Shown here piece after piece: positions 24,060-31,967 of a stretch of 36,073 nt of DNA; the first letter of the stretch is position 1, and the number at the start of each line of letters is the position of its first letter. Location of the stretch: positions 7,794-43,866 of the forward strand of contig CAJUAE010000019.1 in assembly GCA_910583965.1 (NCBI GenBank), in the 5' to 3' direction. A program made the position numbers and the translations under genes. The DNA comes from an uncultured Lachnospiraceae bacterium (GTDB taxonomy: Bacteria; Bacillota; Clostridia; Lachnospirales; Lachnospiraceae). A model generated the notes under the pieces. That model worked only from the letters and a program-made list of their open reading frames with translations. It was not told the origin of the DNA and did no database searches.

Positions 24060-24359
24060 TTATAGGCCTGAGAAAATCTCAATATCCTTGCTATCCTCTG
24101 TCAACTGTACAATTGCCTTCTTGGTCTTAGATGTCTTGCCATAGACCATTCCACGTCTCTTTTTCTTGCCATCAAGATTCATGGTGTTAACCCTTGCCAC
24201 TTTTGTTCCCTCGAACATCTTCTCAACAGCTTCCTTAATCTGAGACTTATTTGCTTCTGTATGAACCAGAAACGTATATTTCTTCTCGCCCATGCCAGCC
24301 ATACTTTTCTCAGTAATAACTGGTTTAAGGATAACGTCATAATACTTAATATCTGCCAT
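24060..24359 (-). CDS. rplW: Ribosomal protein L23
   Basis: L23 is at the tunnel exit, where trigger factor and SRP dock. The 99 residues start MADIKYYDVILKPVITEKSM and include VHTEANKSQIKEAVEKMFEG. The ATG shares one base with the rplD stop. Confidence 0.98.
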   Translation of the reverse strand: MADIKYYDVILKPVITEKSMAGMGEKKYTFLVHTEANKSQIKEAVEKMFEGTKVARVNTMNLDGKKKRRGMVYGKTSKTKKAIVQLTEDSKDIEIFSGL

Positions 24360-24979
24360 TATGCGTACACCTCCTCAATTGTCTTTACGGCATCTTTTGT
24401 GAGAATCACTGTACCGCCCTTCATCACATCATATACATTGATTGTGTTTGTCAGCGCTGTCTGTACATTCGGAAGATTTCTTGCTGACATAACAACCTTC
24501 TCATCATTGTCATTCAGAACTACGTAAGCCTTCGCTACTTTTAAGTTGTCCATAACTGCCTTGAAATTCTTTGTTTTAATTTCATCGAACTTCAATTCGT
24601 CAATCACAATCAACTTGTTCTCTTGCACTCTACTTGTAAGTGCAGACTTAAGCGCCGCTCTCTTTTCTTTCTTATTCATCTTGAAAGAATAATCTCTTGG
24701 CACTGGGGCAAACACAACGCCGCCGCCCTTCCACTGAGGAGATCTTGTAGAACCCTGTCTTGCGTGACCAGTTCCTTTCTGTCTCCACGGTTTTCTTCCA
24801 CCGCCAGATACTTCCGAACGCGTTTTCGCTTTCTGAGTACCCTGACGCTTATTTGCAAGTTGTTGAACGACTGCCATGTGTACTAGGTGCTCGTTGACTT
24901 TCACACCAAAGACATCATCGTTTAAGTCGATTGTCTCAACTTCCCTGCCTTCCATATTATAAACAGATACTTTTGCCAT
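24359..24979 (-). CDS. rplD: Ribosomal protein L4
   Basis: L4 has an extended loop in the exit tunnel. The 206 residues include the loop sequence GGGRKPWRQKGTGHARQGST followed by RSPQWKGGGVVFAPVPRDYS. In E. coli L4 represses the S10 operon; whether that holds here is unknown. It follows rplC by 43 nt. Confidence 0.98.
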   Translation of the reverse strand: MAKVSVYNMEGREVETIDLNDDVFGVKVNEHLVHMAVVQQLANKRQGTQKAKTRSEVSGGGRKPWRQKGTGHARQGSTRSPQWKGGGVVFAPVPRDYSFKMNKKEKRAALKSALTSRVQENKLIVIDELKFDEIKTKNFKAVMDNLKVAKAYVVLNDNDEKVVMSARNLPNVQTALTNTINVYDVMKGGTVILTKDAVKTIEEVYA

Positions 24980-25022
24980 CTGTATGGTCCTCCTTTCGTC
25001 CGCTCAATCTGCGAACCACATT

Positions 25023-25706
25023 TTACGCATCTACTCTGGTAGTTTCTTTGAGTGTCACTAATGCTTTCTTAGGTCCTGGCACAGAACCTTTCACCAGAAG
25101 CAGGTTCTTCTCAGCATCAACCCTTACAATTTCAAGATTCTGTACTGTTACCTTCACGCAGCCCATATGTCCAGGCATACCCTTGCCTTTAAACACACGG
25201 CTTGGTGAGGAACACGCACCGTTGGAACCCTGATGACGATGGAATTTGGAACCATGTGTCATCGGTCCTCTGTGCTGTCCATGTCTCTTGATAGCACCCT
25301 GAAAACCTTTTCCTTTGGAGATTGCAGATGCATCGATTTTGTCTCCGACTGTGAAGATATCAGCCTTAATCTCACTTCCCAGCGTATATTCTTCTGCATT
25401 CTCAAACCTGAACTCTCTTAAAAATCTCTTGGAAGAAACGCCAGCCTTCTCAAAATGTCCCTTGAGCGCCTTATTCACACCATGTCTGTGAATCACTTCT
25501 TTCTTTCCACCTTTGTCCTTGTTTACAATCTTGTCTTTCTTATCTACAAAGCCAACCTGAATAGCCTTGTAACCATCGTTCTCCTCTGTCTTAATCTGTG
25601 TCACTACACAGGGGCCAGCCTGAAGAACAGTTACAGGAATCAGTGAACCGTCTTCGTTGAAGATTTGAGTCATTCCGACTTTTGTAGCCAATATAGCTTT
25701 CTTCAT
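25023..25706 (-). CDS. rplC: Ribosomal protein L3
   Basis: This early-assembly 50S protein has 227 residues: MKKAILATKVGMTQIFNEDG at the start, KGKGFQGAIKRHGQHRGPMT and the tip region PSRVFKGKGMPGHMG. It is the second gene of the S10 operon. Confidence 0.99.
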   Translation of the reverse strand: MKKAILATKVGMTQIFNEDGSLIPVTVLQAGPCVVTQIKTEENDGYKAIQVGFVDKKDKIVNKDKGGKKEVIHRHGVNKALKGHFEKAGVSSKRFLREFRFENAEEYTLGSEIKADIFTVGDKIDASAISKGKGFQGAIKRHGQHRGPMTHGSKFHRHQGSNGACSSPSRVFKGKGMPGHMGCVKVTVQNLEIVRVDAEKNLLLVKGSVPGPKKALVTLKETTRVDA

Positions 25707-25775
25707 TTTCTTTTCCTACCTCCATTGTTTCTACAGCGGAGCGTTTGTTCTAAAACGCTCATACTAGTAGAAGGC

Positions 25776-26093
25776 CTATTTGTTTTTCATTTTGATATCA
25801 ATATAAACACCCGCTGGCATCTCTAACCGCTGCAATGCATCAACAGTCTTTTGTGTCGGTGTGATGATATCGATCAGTCTCTTGTGCGTTCTTTGCTCGA
25901 ACTGCTCTCTGGAATCTTTGTACTTGTGAACTGCCCTTAAAATTGTCACTACCTCTTTCTTAGTAGGAAGGGGAACTGGTCCACTTACCTGTGATCCATT
26001 TTTCTTAACTGTCTCGATTATTTTTTTGGCAGATGCATCAACTAACTGATGATCATAAGCTTTTAATGTAATTCTCATTACCTGACTTGCCAT
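25776..26093 (-). CDS. rpsJ: Ribosomal protein S10
   Basis: S10 is a 30S protein that also takes part in NusB-dependent antitermination. It starts MASQVMRITLKAYDHQLVDA at 26093 (105 aa), with AGGAGG 9-10 nt upstream, and includes VSGPVPLPTKKEVVTILRAV and DSREQFEQRTHKRLIDI. An in-frame ATG 102 nt upstream would give a 34-residue extension that is not ribosomal in character. It is the first gene of the whole ribosomal cluster. Confidence 0.98.
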   Translation of the reverse strand: MASQVMRITLKAYDHQLVDASAKKIIETVKKNGSQVSGPVPLPTKKEVVTILRAVHKYKDSREQFEQRTHKRLIDIITPTQKTVDALQRLEMPAGVYIDIKMKNK

Positions 26094-26380
26094 AAAAAAA
26101 GTCGCCTCCTTTTCGCACTTTTTATACATAAGTACGACAAGCGGTGACTGTACACTCCTCCGTGTGTGTCCTACTGCTTTTCCAGTAAAACACATCGCTC
26201 CTTATCATGAAAATCTCACAGAATTATCTGTCTCTCACAATATGGATGGCCTTGCGGCCTAACCTTTGTACAGTGACTTGTCGCCAGTTTCCTAACTTGA
26301 CATTCGCTCCGCGGAAAACCTGCCTAACACCTCTTTGCTTCAGCAGCAACCTCACGTTTCATTGCTATCATGTCACAGCA
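26094..26380 (-). promoter_or_regulatory. Structured leader of the S10 operon
   Basis: About 290 nt lie between promoter and rpsJ. A GGCC-GCAA-GGCC tetraloop hairpin lies at 26248-26259. A 12-bp hairpin with a GAAAAG loop (26165-26194) is followed at once by GGAGGAG. The ATG of an upstream in-frame open frame (26195, preceded by AAGGAG) lies at the foot of that hairpin. Its position suggests autoregulation by a ribosomal protein. No known leader class was recognised. Confidence 0.5.
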
Positions 26381-26386
26381 ATTAGA

Positions 26387-26415
26387 AGTATATCGTAGCA
26401 TTTTCTGTTTTGCAA
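26387..26415 (-). promoter_or_regulatory. Promoter of the S10-spc-alpha cluster
   Basis: TTGCAA (26410-26415) and TATACT (26387-26392) are separated by 17 nt on the minus strand, upstream of the leader. An AT-rich stretch lies just upstream of the -35, where an UP element would be expected. All the ribosomal genes down to the terminator at 9149-9174 could be read from here. Confidence 0.85.
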
Positions 26416-26726
26416 GTATTTTTTTATTTTTTATTGTATTTTTTTGCATACAATGTCATATTGTTACACTTGCATCAGATATGAAATGATTTCTGCCTCT
26501 ATAGGCAGTGAATAACTTATTTGTATTAGTGGCTGACAATGAAGGGCATAAGACAAAGTAGGATATCAGGCAGTGAACAACTTATTTGTATCAATGGCGG
26601 GATTCAATCTCTTATCTGATATGCCTTCAGCAGATTACGGAAGTACACAGAAAAATGTATCATGATGCGCATAATACACGCTTCGCAGCAAGAAACATTG
26701 ATGGTGTTCTTGAATACAAGCCGTAC
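26416..26726. other. Spacer between divergent promoters; possible gene remnant
   Basis: No intact gene is seen. One plus-strand frame stays open from 26577 to 26732 and ends in a peptide with ordinary composition (MYHDAHNTRFAARNIDGVLE then YKPYL). It has no good ribosome site and was not recognised, so it could be the tail of a decayed gene. The first part of the spacer is AT-rich. Confidence 0.25.
26503..26598 (+). repeat. 31-bp imperfect direct repeat
   Basis: AGGCAGTGAATAACTTATTT... at 26503-26533 recurs as AGGCAGTGAACAACTTATTT... at 26568-26598, with three differences over 31 bases and a period of 65 nt. No hairpin or known element was recognised. Confidence 0.8.
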
Positions 26727-26756
26727 TTGTAAATAGGAATGCTTTTATAGTATACT
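26727..26756 (+). promoter_or_regulatory. Promoter of the methyltransferase gene
   Basis: TTGTAA (26727-26732) and TATACT (26751-26756) are spaced by 18 nt on the plus strand, about 44 nt before the ATG. An AAAGGA ribosome site lies in between. Confidence 0.65.
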
Positions 26757-26799
26757 GAAAAAATGGATAAAATTTATTCGAGAAAGGATCGGTTAAGTT

Positions 26800-27693
26800 A
26801 TGTGGATTGCAGATAATTGGAAGGACTATAAAGTTATTGATACTTCCGCAGGCGAAAAACTTGAACGTTGGGGAGATTATATATTAATACGGCCTGACCC
26901 GCAGGTTCTCTGGAACACCCCCAAAAAAGACTCCTGTTGGAAAAAACCAAACGGTCATTATCACAGAAGTTCTAAAGGCGGAGGAGAATGGGAATTTTTT
27001 AAACTACCACAAGAATGGAATATCACCTACGCTGGTATAAATCACTTGAATCTCACATTTCATCTTAAGCCCTTCAGCTTTAAACATACAGGGCTTTTTC
27101 CTGAGCAAGCAGTCAACTGGGATTGGTTTTCTTCTATTATAAAGAGAAGCCAAAGCCAAAATCCAGAACGCACAATCAAGGTACTCAATCTCTTTGCCTA
27201 TACAGGAGGCGCCACATTGAGCGCTGCGGCATCAGGTGCACATGTCACACATGTAGACGCCTCCAAGGGCATGGTTGGCTGGGCTAAAGAAAATGCCGCC
27301 TCCTCAGGACTTTCAAATGCGCCTATTCGATGGCTTGTAGATGACTGTGTAAAATTTGTAGAACGTGAAATTCGACGCGGCAACACCTATGATGCGGTGA
27401 TTATGGACCCGCCTTCTTATGGAAGAGGTCCCAAAGGAGAAATCTGGAAGATTGAAGACTCTATCTATCCATTTCTCGAACTAACAACAAAGGTATTAAC
27501 CGAAAATCCGTTGTTTTTTTTAATCAATTCCTACACAACAGGATTGCAACCTGCAGTGTTAACTTATATGCTTGAAACTGCACTAATTTCCAAATTTGGC
27601 GGTCGTGTAGAATCCTCTGAAATCGGTTTGCCAGTCTCCTCCAACGGACTTGTACTCCCATGCGGTGCCAGTGGACGTTGGATTGCAAACTAA
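26800..27693 (+). CDS. Class I SAM-dependent methyltransferase, RlmI/RlmK-like
   Basis: This is a predicted RNA (possibly 23S rRNA) methyltransferase of 297 aa. The SAM-binding motif is VLNLFAYTGGATLSAAASGA near residues 128-147, followed by the acidic THVDASKGMVGWAKENA. The catalytic-type motif is VIMDPPSYGRGPKGE near 200. The first 120 residues are rich in aromatics and resemble the segment preceding the catalytic domain of RlmI-type enzymes, but there is no PUA domain. It is the only intact plus-strand gene, with its own promoter, divergent from the S10 operon. The exact target cannot be told. Confidence 0.82.
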   Translation: MWIADNWKDYKVIDTSAGEKLERWGDYILIRPDPQVLWNTPKKDSCWKKPNGHYHRSSKGGGEWEFFKLPQEWNITYAGINHLNLTFHLKPFSFKHTGLFPEQAVNWDWFSSIIKRSQSQNPERTIKVLNLFAYTGGATLSAAASGAHVTHVDASKGMVGWAKENAASSGLSNAPIRWLVDDCVKFVEREIRRGNTYDAVIMDPPSYGRGPKGEIWKIEDSIYPFLELTTKVLTENPLFFLINSYTTGLQPAVLTYMLETALISKFGGRVESSEIGLPVSSNGLVLPCGASGRWIAN

Positions 27694-27784
27694 AACACGA
27701 ATCGAAAATTATTGCTCTACTTCACTATACACTCCGCATTCTAGTGATCTATTTTCTTTACCTGCGTCTGTGTATTCGAGCAAA

Positions 27785-27868
27785 GAAGATTTATCTCCCC
27801 CTACTTATACGCTGGACGCCTGTCAGCTTCTACTGACATTTTTCTTTTGAATGCTTATATGCATTCAA
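27785..27868 (-). repeat. Dispersed 3'-end repeat (TATCTTCCCCTACTC family), copy C1
   Basis: TTATCTCCCCCTACTT (27791-27806) is followed by CGCCTGTCAGC...TGACATTT and ends in a decayed TATGCATTCAAA. It lies directly before copy C2, making a tandem pair in the 317-nt gap between two convergent genes. The stretch 27694-27784 shows nothing recognisable. Confidence 0.65.
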
Positions 27869-27872
27869 ATAG

Positions 27873-27969
27873 AGAAATTTTATCTTTTTCTACTCGCACC
27901 GGGCACCCGTCAGCGAACCGATAAATCGGTTTGATGACAAATTTCACTTGAGTGCCCGTGTGCATAAAA
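27873..27969 (-). repeat. Dispersed 3'-end repeat (TATCTTCCCCTACTC family), copy C2
   Basis: TTATCTTTTTCTACTC (27880-27895) and GTGCATAAAA (27960-27969) bound a nested hairpin: CGGGCAC...GTGCCCG outside, GTCA...TGAC inside it, and AACCGAT...ATCGGTT at the centre. This is the best-folded copy. On the minus strand it begins in the U-tract of the terminator at 27966-28000. Confidence 0.75.
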
Positions 27970-28000
27970 GAAGACTGTTTTGTATATAAATACAAAACAG
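27966..28000 (-). terminator. Intrinsic terminator of the small Q-rich membrane protein gene
   Basis: An 11-bp stem, CTGTTTTGTAT with ATACAAAACAG, around a 4-nt loop is followed on the minus strand by TCTTCTTTTATG. It lies 11 nt after the stop and merges into the repeat element. Confidence 0.85.
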
Positions 28001-28010
28001 CCCCTTCTTT

Positions 28011-28379
28011 TTAATAATAAATACCTTCACTTTGCAGAATTGATGCAACTATCGTGGCAAATGTTCCTGCCAATACGAATGACAATACTACTCCAATAAC
28101 CATCCAAATCAGCATTGCCTTACAATAATTCGATTTACTTTTCTTGGTGCCTGAACCAAATGCCCACACAAACAGCATAATAATGTTTACACAAGGTATC
28201 CACATCAAAAGCATCGTCACCATCCAGTCTCCAAAACTTACTGGTTCTTCAAGTCCACTGTCCCCTGCCTGATAAGGCGGCTGCTGTTGGTACTGCTGCT
28301 GGTAAGGTTGTTGATACGTCTGCTGATATTGCCCTTGTTCTGTGTTTTGATTTTGCTTGTCAAATGAATTGTTGTCCAT
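28011..28379 (-). CDS. Small Q/Y-rich N-terminal, two-helix membrane protein
   Basis: The function is not recognised. The 122-aa product has an N-terminal 40-residue tail made mainly of Gln, Tyr and Pro (QYQQTYQQPYQQQYQQQPPY). Two hydrophobic segments follow, at about 51-73 and 88-112, joined by a basic loop (GSGTKKSKSNY). The ATG at 28379 follows GGAGG by 8 nt; an upstream TTG would put that site inside the frame. It has its own terminator and is 442 nt from the upstream DUF2752 gene. A tail of this sort is common in membrane proteins found near DUF2752 genes, but that is only context. Confidence 0.7.
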   Translation of the reverse strand: MDNNSFDKQNQNTEQGQYQQTYQQPYQQQYQQQPPYQAGDSGLEEPVSFGDWMVTMLLMWIPCVNIIMLFVWAFGSGTKKSKSNYCKAMLIWMVIGVVLSFVLAGTFATIVASILQSEGIYY

Positions 28380-28821
28380 CACTATTCCCTCCAATATTGT
28401 AATATAGACTCTCAGATTTTGTATGTATGTGTTTTTCTATAACTCCTCATAGGAAAACTATAAAGAAAATTCTGAAAGACCCATCAATGAATCACATAGG
28501 AAAGATTCATCTTCCCCTACTCGTCGCGCTCCATTTTAATAGCATACTTCTTCTGTATGGGATTGCGCATAAAAATAGGTGAAACTGACTTCCCTTTGAC
28601 TGTACACTGTCAATTCAGCACAAAATATTATTTTGCCTCATCAACGCGCACATAAGTAATACATCTTGGTCATAATCATAACACAAAAGAATCCATTTGC
28701 GCAATAAATATTAACAAAAATAAATTATTTTCAATCCTCGTTTCACCGTGCAAAATTGAATGTACAAATGCTGTTGGGCGTACAAACTGACTACTTATAA
28801 ATGGGCATGGCTGAACTGTCA
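28380..28821. other. Gene-free spacer with two repeat elements
   Basis: The spacer contains the repeat copies described at 28500-28575 and 28781-28825. Between them the sequence is AT-rich with no open frame worth calling. No clear promoter for the small membrane protein gene was identified. Confidence 0.5.
28500..28575 (-). repeat. Dispersed 3'-end repeat (TATCTTCCCCTACTC family), copy D
   Basis: TCATCTTCCCCTACTC (28507-28522) and GCGCATAAAAA (28565-28575) are the two family blocks. The middle is shorter and unrelated to the other copies. Unlike the other copies, no terminator stem adjoins it. Confidence 0.65.
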
Positions 28822-28825
28822 CTAT
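28781..28825 (-). repeat. Dispersed repeat of the ACTTATAAAT family, copy 2
   Basis: It matches 4571-4592 with two differences in 22 bases, then continues AACTGTCACTAT. The last block contains the stop codon (TAG, 28822-28824) of the DUF2752 gene, so the repeat overlaps the coding end. Confidence 0.55.
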
Positions 28826-29253
28826 TTGTGCAATAATTTTTCTACAAGAATGTTGTTTTTATAATATATCATAGGAGATTCTCCTGGAAAACAATAACAC
28901 ATTCTATAACCATAAATTAGAAGTGTGACTACACATACAAAGCATAACCAAACTTTTGTTCTCTTATCATTTATTCCTTTTAGATACCGGTTGATAAAAA
29001 ACCAACATAGAAAGACTATCCACAGTGGTGCAGCAGGGTTAAGTCGCAATCCAGTGATAAACTGCCCTGTCAAAATGCAAAACACTGCTCGCGTTAGTCC
29101 GCATCCTGCACATGGAAAACCTGTTACAATCAAAAAGGGACAAAATATTTGAAACACATGCATTGTTATTACTTCATACAATAGTAATATTACAATCGCT
29201 ATACGAAAATTCTTGATATCCTTCCAGATTCTTCCCCAGACAATTTTTATCAT
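28822..29253 (-). CDS. DUF2752 membrane protein
   Basis: The 143-aa membrane protein has three hydrophobic segments and the family hallmark CPFLIVTGFPCAGCGLTRA at residues 38-56, with a Cys-x2-Cys pair inside a hydrophobic context. The function of the family is unknown. It is the last gene of a four-gene unit, 14 nt after the DUF4173-like gene. Its ribosome site (AGGA directly before ATG) is poorly spaced, so it probably relies on translational coupling. The stop codon lies in a dispersed repeat. Confidence 0.85.
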   Translation of the reverse strand: MIKIVWGRIWKDIKNFRIAIVILLLYEVITMHVFQIFCPFLIVTGFPCAGCGLTRAVFCILTGQFITGLRLNPAAPLWIVFLCWFFINRYLKGINDKRTKVWLCFVCVVTLLIYGYRMCYCFPGESPMIYYKNNILVEKLLHK

Positions 29254-29267
29254 TCCTATAACTTGTT

Positions 29268-30896
29268 CTACGAGGATCCCATCCTTTCTTTTATCGAAAA
29301 ATTATTTATTTTCTTAGCAGCGTGCGCTCTTGAAAAGTTAAATGTACGTGCTCCCAAAAATGTTTTTGTTTGCTTTTGATATTTCTTCGCTCGTTTCCAG
29401 TACACACTTTTTGTATCTGTATAGATTTCTTTTGGAAGTGCCGCAACCGCATCAAGAGAAAGCCTTTTTGTCAGATAATGGCTATCGTACTCTTGACCAT
29501 CACCACAGGTCATAATATTGTACGATGCGATCCAATAATCAGGGTGTGCCGCCGAGAACCCAATCCATCCTACAGACAATACAATTACAAAAAAACGAAA
29601 CAGTGAGAATCTCTGATTGTAAATAGAAAGTAAAACACCAGTTATTACAATTGCAATCATCACCAATCCCCACAATACCAACAATCGCAGAAAAGTCAAC
29701 TGATAGCTGGAAATATATAGAATCATCCTATATGCGCTTGAAATTGTCATAATATAAGTACAGCCACAAATTACACTTAAAAGTATTCTCAATAGCCTGG
29801 ACGTTTTAAAATACGCCATGGTAAACAAAACCATCAATATATTAAATATACACACAACTACCAATTCAAAAAATCCACGTCTTGCATAAGAAGCATAAGT
29901 ATATCCTACTGGAAGTTCCATCTTTCCAAGAAATAATCCAAAAATCTGCACACTGGAAAACAAGAGATAAATCACGCACATCACGCCATTTACAGTAATT
30001 GCAATAAAAGTATCCATATTTGTTTCCCCTGGTTCTGTTGCCTCTTGAATTTTCTTGATATTTCGAGGCTCTGTATTATAGGCAAAAATGCCATAGCAAG
30101 ATACAAACACAATTAGAATATAAAATAGAATTTTTGTCACAACACCAATATTTTCTAAAATATCAATATCGATTGAAAATGTCAAAATGCTATAGAGGAT
30201 ATTCCAAAATACTGCGTCTGCACTTGCAAGTAAGATTGTGGTAAACATTGCTACTGGAATTGTGATTAACAGTCCAATCCCTACCGAGGACCAGATGCGC
30301 TTTTTTTCAGGATTTTCTTTTTTCTCATGTTTTGCAAGTCGAAGTTTCCATTTTGCAATCAAATCTTCTATAGGAGTTATGATACTACCGATTGCTCCAC
30401 ACAGCATTAACGCACAACCTCTAGCATATGCCACAATTCCCCATCCAGTCAAATCCTGCCAACACTGCAAAAGAAATATACTCATTAGAATATACATTAA
30501 TACTTTGTTAAAAAATATTAAAACCCCTGAATCTGTCGTGCAATTTAGGCCTCCGGCTACAACAATGCAAACCATTAGAAAAATATTGTTAATATGCGCT
30601 TTCTTCTGTTCTTGATTGTCGTCTGCGGAGCTGCTCTTTGACTTTTTGATAAAGTAGCCAAAAAACAAGAGCGTTCCGCCTGCGAAAAAAGGGTAAGTAA
30701 TTCCTGATGTATTATGGTATAAACAGAACGTATAGAACAATGCATAGAGAAAACTTCCTATTCCAAATGTTTGAAATCGTTTCTCTTTTCTTTTCATTTC
30801 TTCCAAATTCGCTTGTTGTTTTGCAGTCGGATTGATTTGTTGTACATTTTGTAAATTAGGGGGATTGACCATCCCAATGTCTGAATTTGTGTTCAT
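29268..30896 (-). CDS. DUF4173/DUF4153-like multi-pass membrane protein
   Basis: The 542-aa protein has a cytosolic-looking N-terminal 40 residues rich in N, Q and K, followed by about a dozen hydrophobic segments. The central part resembles the DUF4153/DUF4173 families (LLITIPVAMFTTILLASADA). The C-terminal soluble tail holds a DGQEYDSHYLTKRLSLDAVA segment, which is common in that family. AAGGAG lies 8 nt before the ATG. Its role is unknown. Co-location with DUF2975 and a YozG-like regulator is a recurring arrangement in Firmicutes. Confidence 0.8.
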   Translation of the reverse strand: MNTNSDIGMVNPPNLQNVQQINPTAKQQANLEEMKRKEKRFQTFGIGSFLYALFYTFCLYHNTSGITYPFFAGGTLLFFGYFIKKSKSSSADDNQEQKKAHINNIFLMVCIVVAGGLNCTTDSGVLIFFNKVLMYILMSIFLLQCWQDLTGWGIVAYARGCALMLCGAIGSIITPIEDLIAKWKLRLAKHEKKENPEKKRIWSSVGIGLLITIPVAMFTTILLASADAVFWNILYSILTFSIDIDILENIGVVTKILFYILIVFVSCYGIFAYNTEPRNIKKIQEATEPGETNMDTFIAITVNGVMCVIYLLFSSVQIFGLFLGKMELPVGYTYASYARRGFFELVVVCIFNILMVLFTMAYFKTSRLLRILLSVICGCTYIMTISSAYRMILYISSYQLTFLRLLVLWGLVMIAIVITGVLLSIYNQRFSLFRFFVIVLSVGWIGFSAAHPDYWIASYNIMTCGDGQEYDSHYLTKRLSLDAVAALPKEIYTDTKSVYWKRAKKYQKQTKTFLGARTFNFSRAHAAKKINNFSIKERMGSS

Positions 30897-30948
30897 TTTA
30901 CATTCTCCTTCCTAGATTTATCAATGATATTTACATGTATGCTACTTT

Positions 30949-31182
30949 TTATGGAGGCTGTTCCTTCTCACAATCCTTGTCCTCCACATACTCTAAAATA
31001 TCTCCCGGCTGACACTGCAATGCCTTACAAATTGCATTTAATGTGGAAAGTCTGACCGCCTTCGCTTTATTATTTTTTAAAATTGACAGATTTGCAAGAG
31101 TGATATCCACTTCTTTTGCCAACTCTGTCAATCCAATCTTTCTTTTTGCCATCATCACATCAAGATTTATTATTATCGCCAT
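30949..31182 (-). CDS. Xre-family (YozG-like) transcriptional regulator
   Basis: A 77-aa protein that is almost entirely one helix-turn-helix domain: LDVMMAKRKIGLTELAKEVD, ITLANLSILKNNKAKAVRLS and ALQCQPGDILEYVED. The short length and the final GDILEY-acidic tail are typical of YozG-type regulators found beside DUF2975 genes. It lies 49 nt after the DUF2975 gene and probably controls this operon through the palindrome at the upstream promoter (inference). Confidence 0.9.
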   Translation of the reverse strand: MAIIINLDVMMAKRKIGLTELAKEVDITLANLSILKNNKAKAVRLSTLNAICKALQCQPGDILEYVEDKDCEKEQPP

Positions 31183-31231
31183 AATTTCCTTGCCTTTCTC
31201 AAAAATGTTATAAGAACAATTATTAGCCCCA

Positions 31232-31741
31232 TTAAATTGTCAGGTCATTTTCCAATTTATACTCCACTGCTCTATCAAACACAAACGCGAGCACTTTGCT
31301 GAACAATCCTGCGATAATAAACACCAATATAAGAACTAACATTGCTACCGTCATATACAGCGCTGTCCGAAGTAGACAAATCAGTGCAATCACAAAACTA
31401 TAGGTTCCCATGCGTTGCAGACTCACCACATTGTCCTTTACAAAACAGTCATCTTTTAAAACGGTCCGAAACATCTTGCGCAACTCACCAAGTATTAGCA
31501 CAGCCATTATTCCAAGCACAAAATAAATGACAATAATCTCTGCGTAACGCCCCTCAAAATCATGAAAACCAAAAAATTCCATAAAGTGTTGCACTACTCC
31601 AGGAACAGGAAGTAACAAAGTCACAATAATTCCTGAAAAATACATTAGATCTAACAAATACTTTGTTATCCATATTACAGTTTCTTTCTTCATTGTCTCT
31701 CCATTCTTAGAAAGCATTCTTAATTGTGCCGTTGTCTGCAT
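31232..31741 (-). CDS. DUF2975 membrane protein
   Basis: The 169-aa protein has four hydrophobic segments. Its central segment (LGELRKMFRTVLKDDCFVKD followed by NVVSLQRMG) is the cytosolic motif of DUF2975. The first ATG (AAGGA 7 nt upstream) is used here; a start at MKKETVIW 48 nt later, with GGAGA before it, is about equally likely. It is the first gene of the DUF2975-Xre-DUF4173-DUF2752 unit and lies behind a good promoter. Confidence 0.85.
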   Translation of the reverse strand: MQTTAQLRMLSKNGETMKKETVIWITKYLLDLMYFSGIIVTLLLPVPGVVQHFMEFFGFHDFEGRYAEIIVIYFVLGIMAVLILGELRKMFRTVLKDDCFVKDNVVSLQRMGTYSFVIALICLLRTALYMTVAMLVLILVFIIAGLFSKVLAFVFDRAVEYKLENDLTI

Positions 31742-31776
31742 TTAAAAATCCTTCTATCTAAAAATTCTGTGGTTCT

Positions 31777-31805
31777 ATCATAGCACAAGCCAAATTGATT
31801 ATCAA
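31777..31805 (-). promoter_or_regulatory. Promoter and likely operator of the DUF2975 operon
   Basis: TTGATA (31800-31805) and TATGAT (31777-31782) are spaced by 17 nt on the minus strand. The -35 box lies in the palindrome ATTGATTATCAAT (31794-31806), a plausible binding site for the Xre regulator encoded in the same operon. Confidence 0.8.
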
Positions 31806-31967
31806 TAATTTTTTATTGAATTTCGATAAATATCATTTGTAATGTTTTATTTAGAAATTTGTACTTTCTTTTCTATCTGTTGTAATCTAAAAATTTTTAT
31901 CATATTGGTACGTAAAATTCTATCCATTTTCTTTCATGTCCTTATTCTGGCAATAGCATTATAACTA

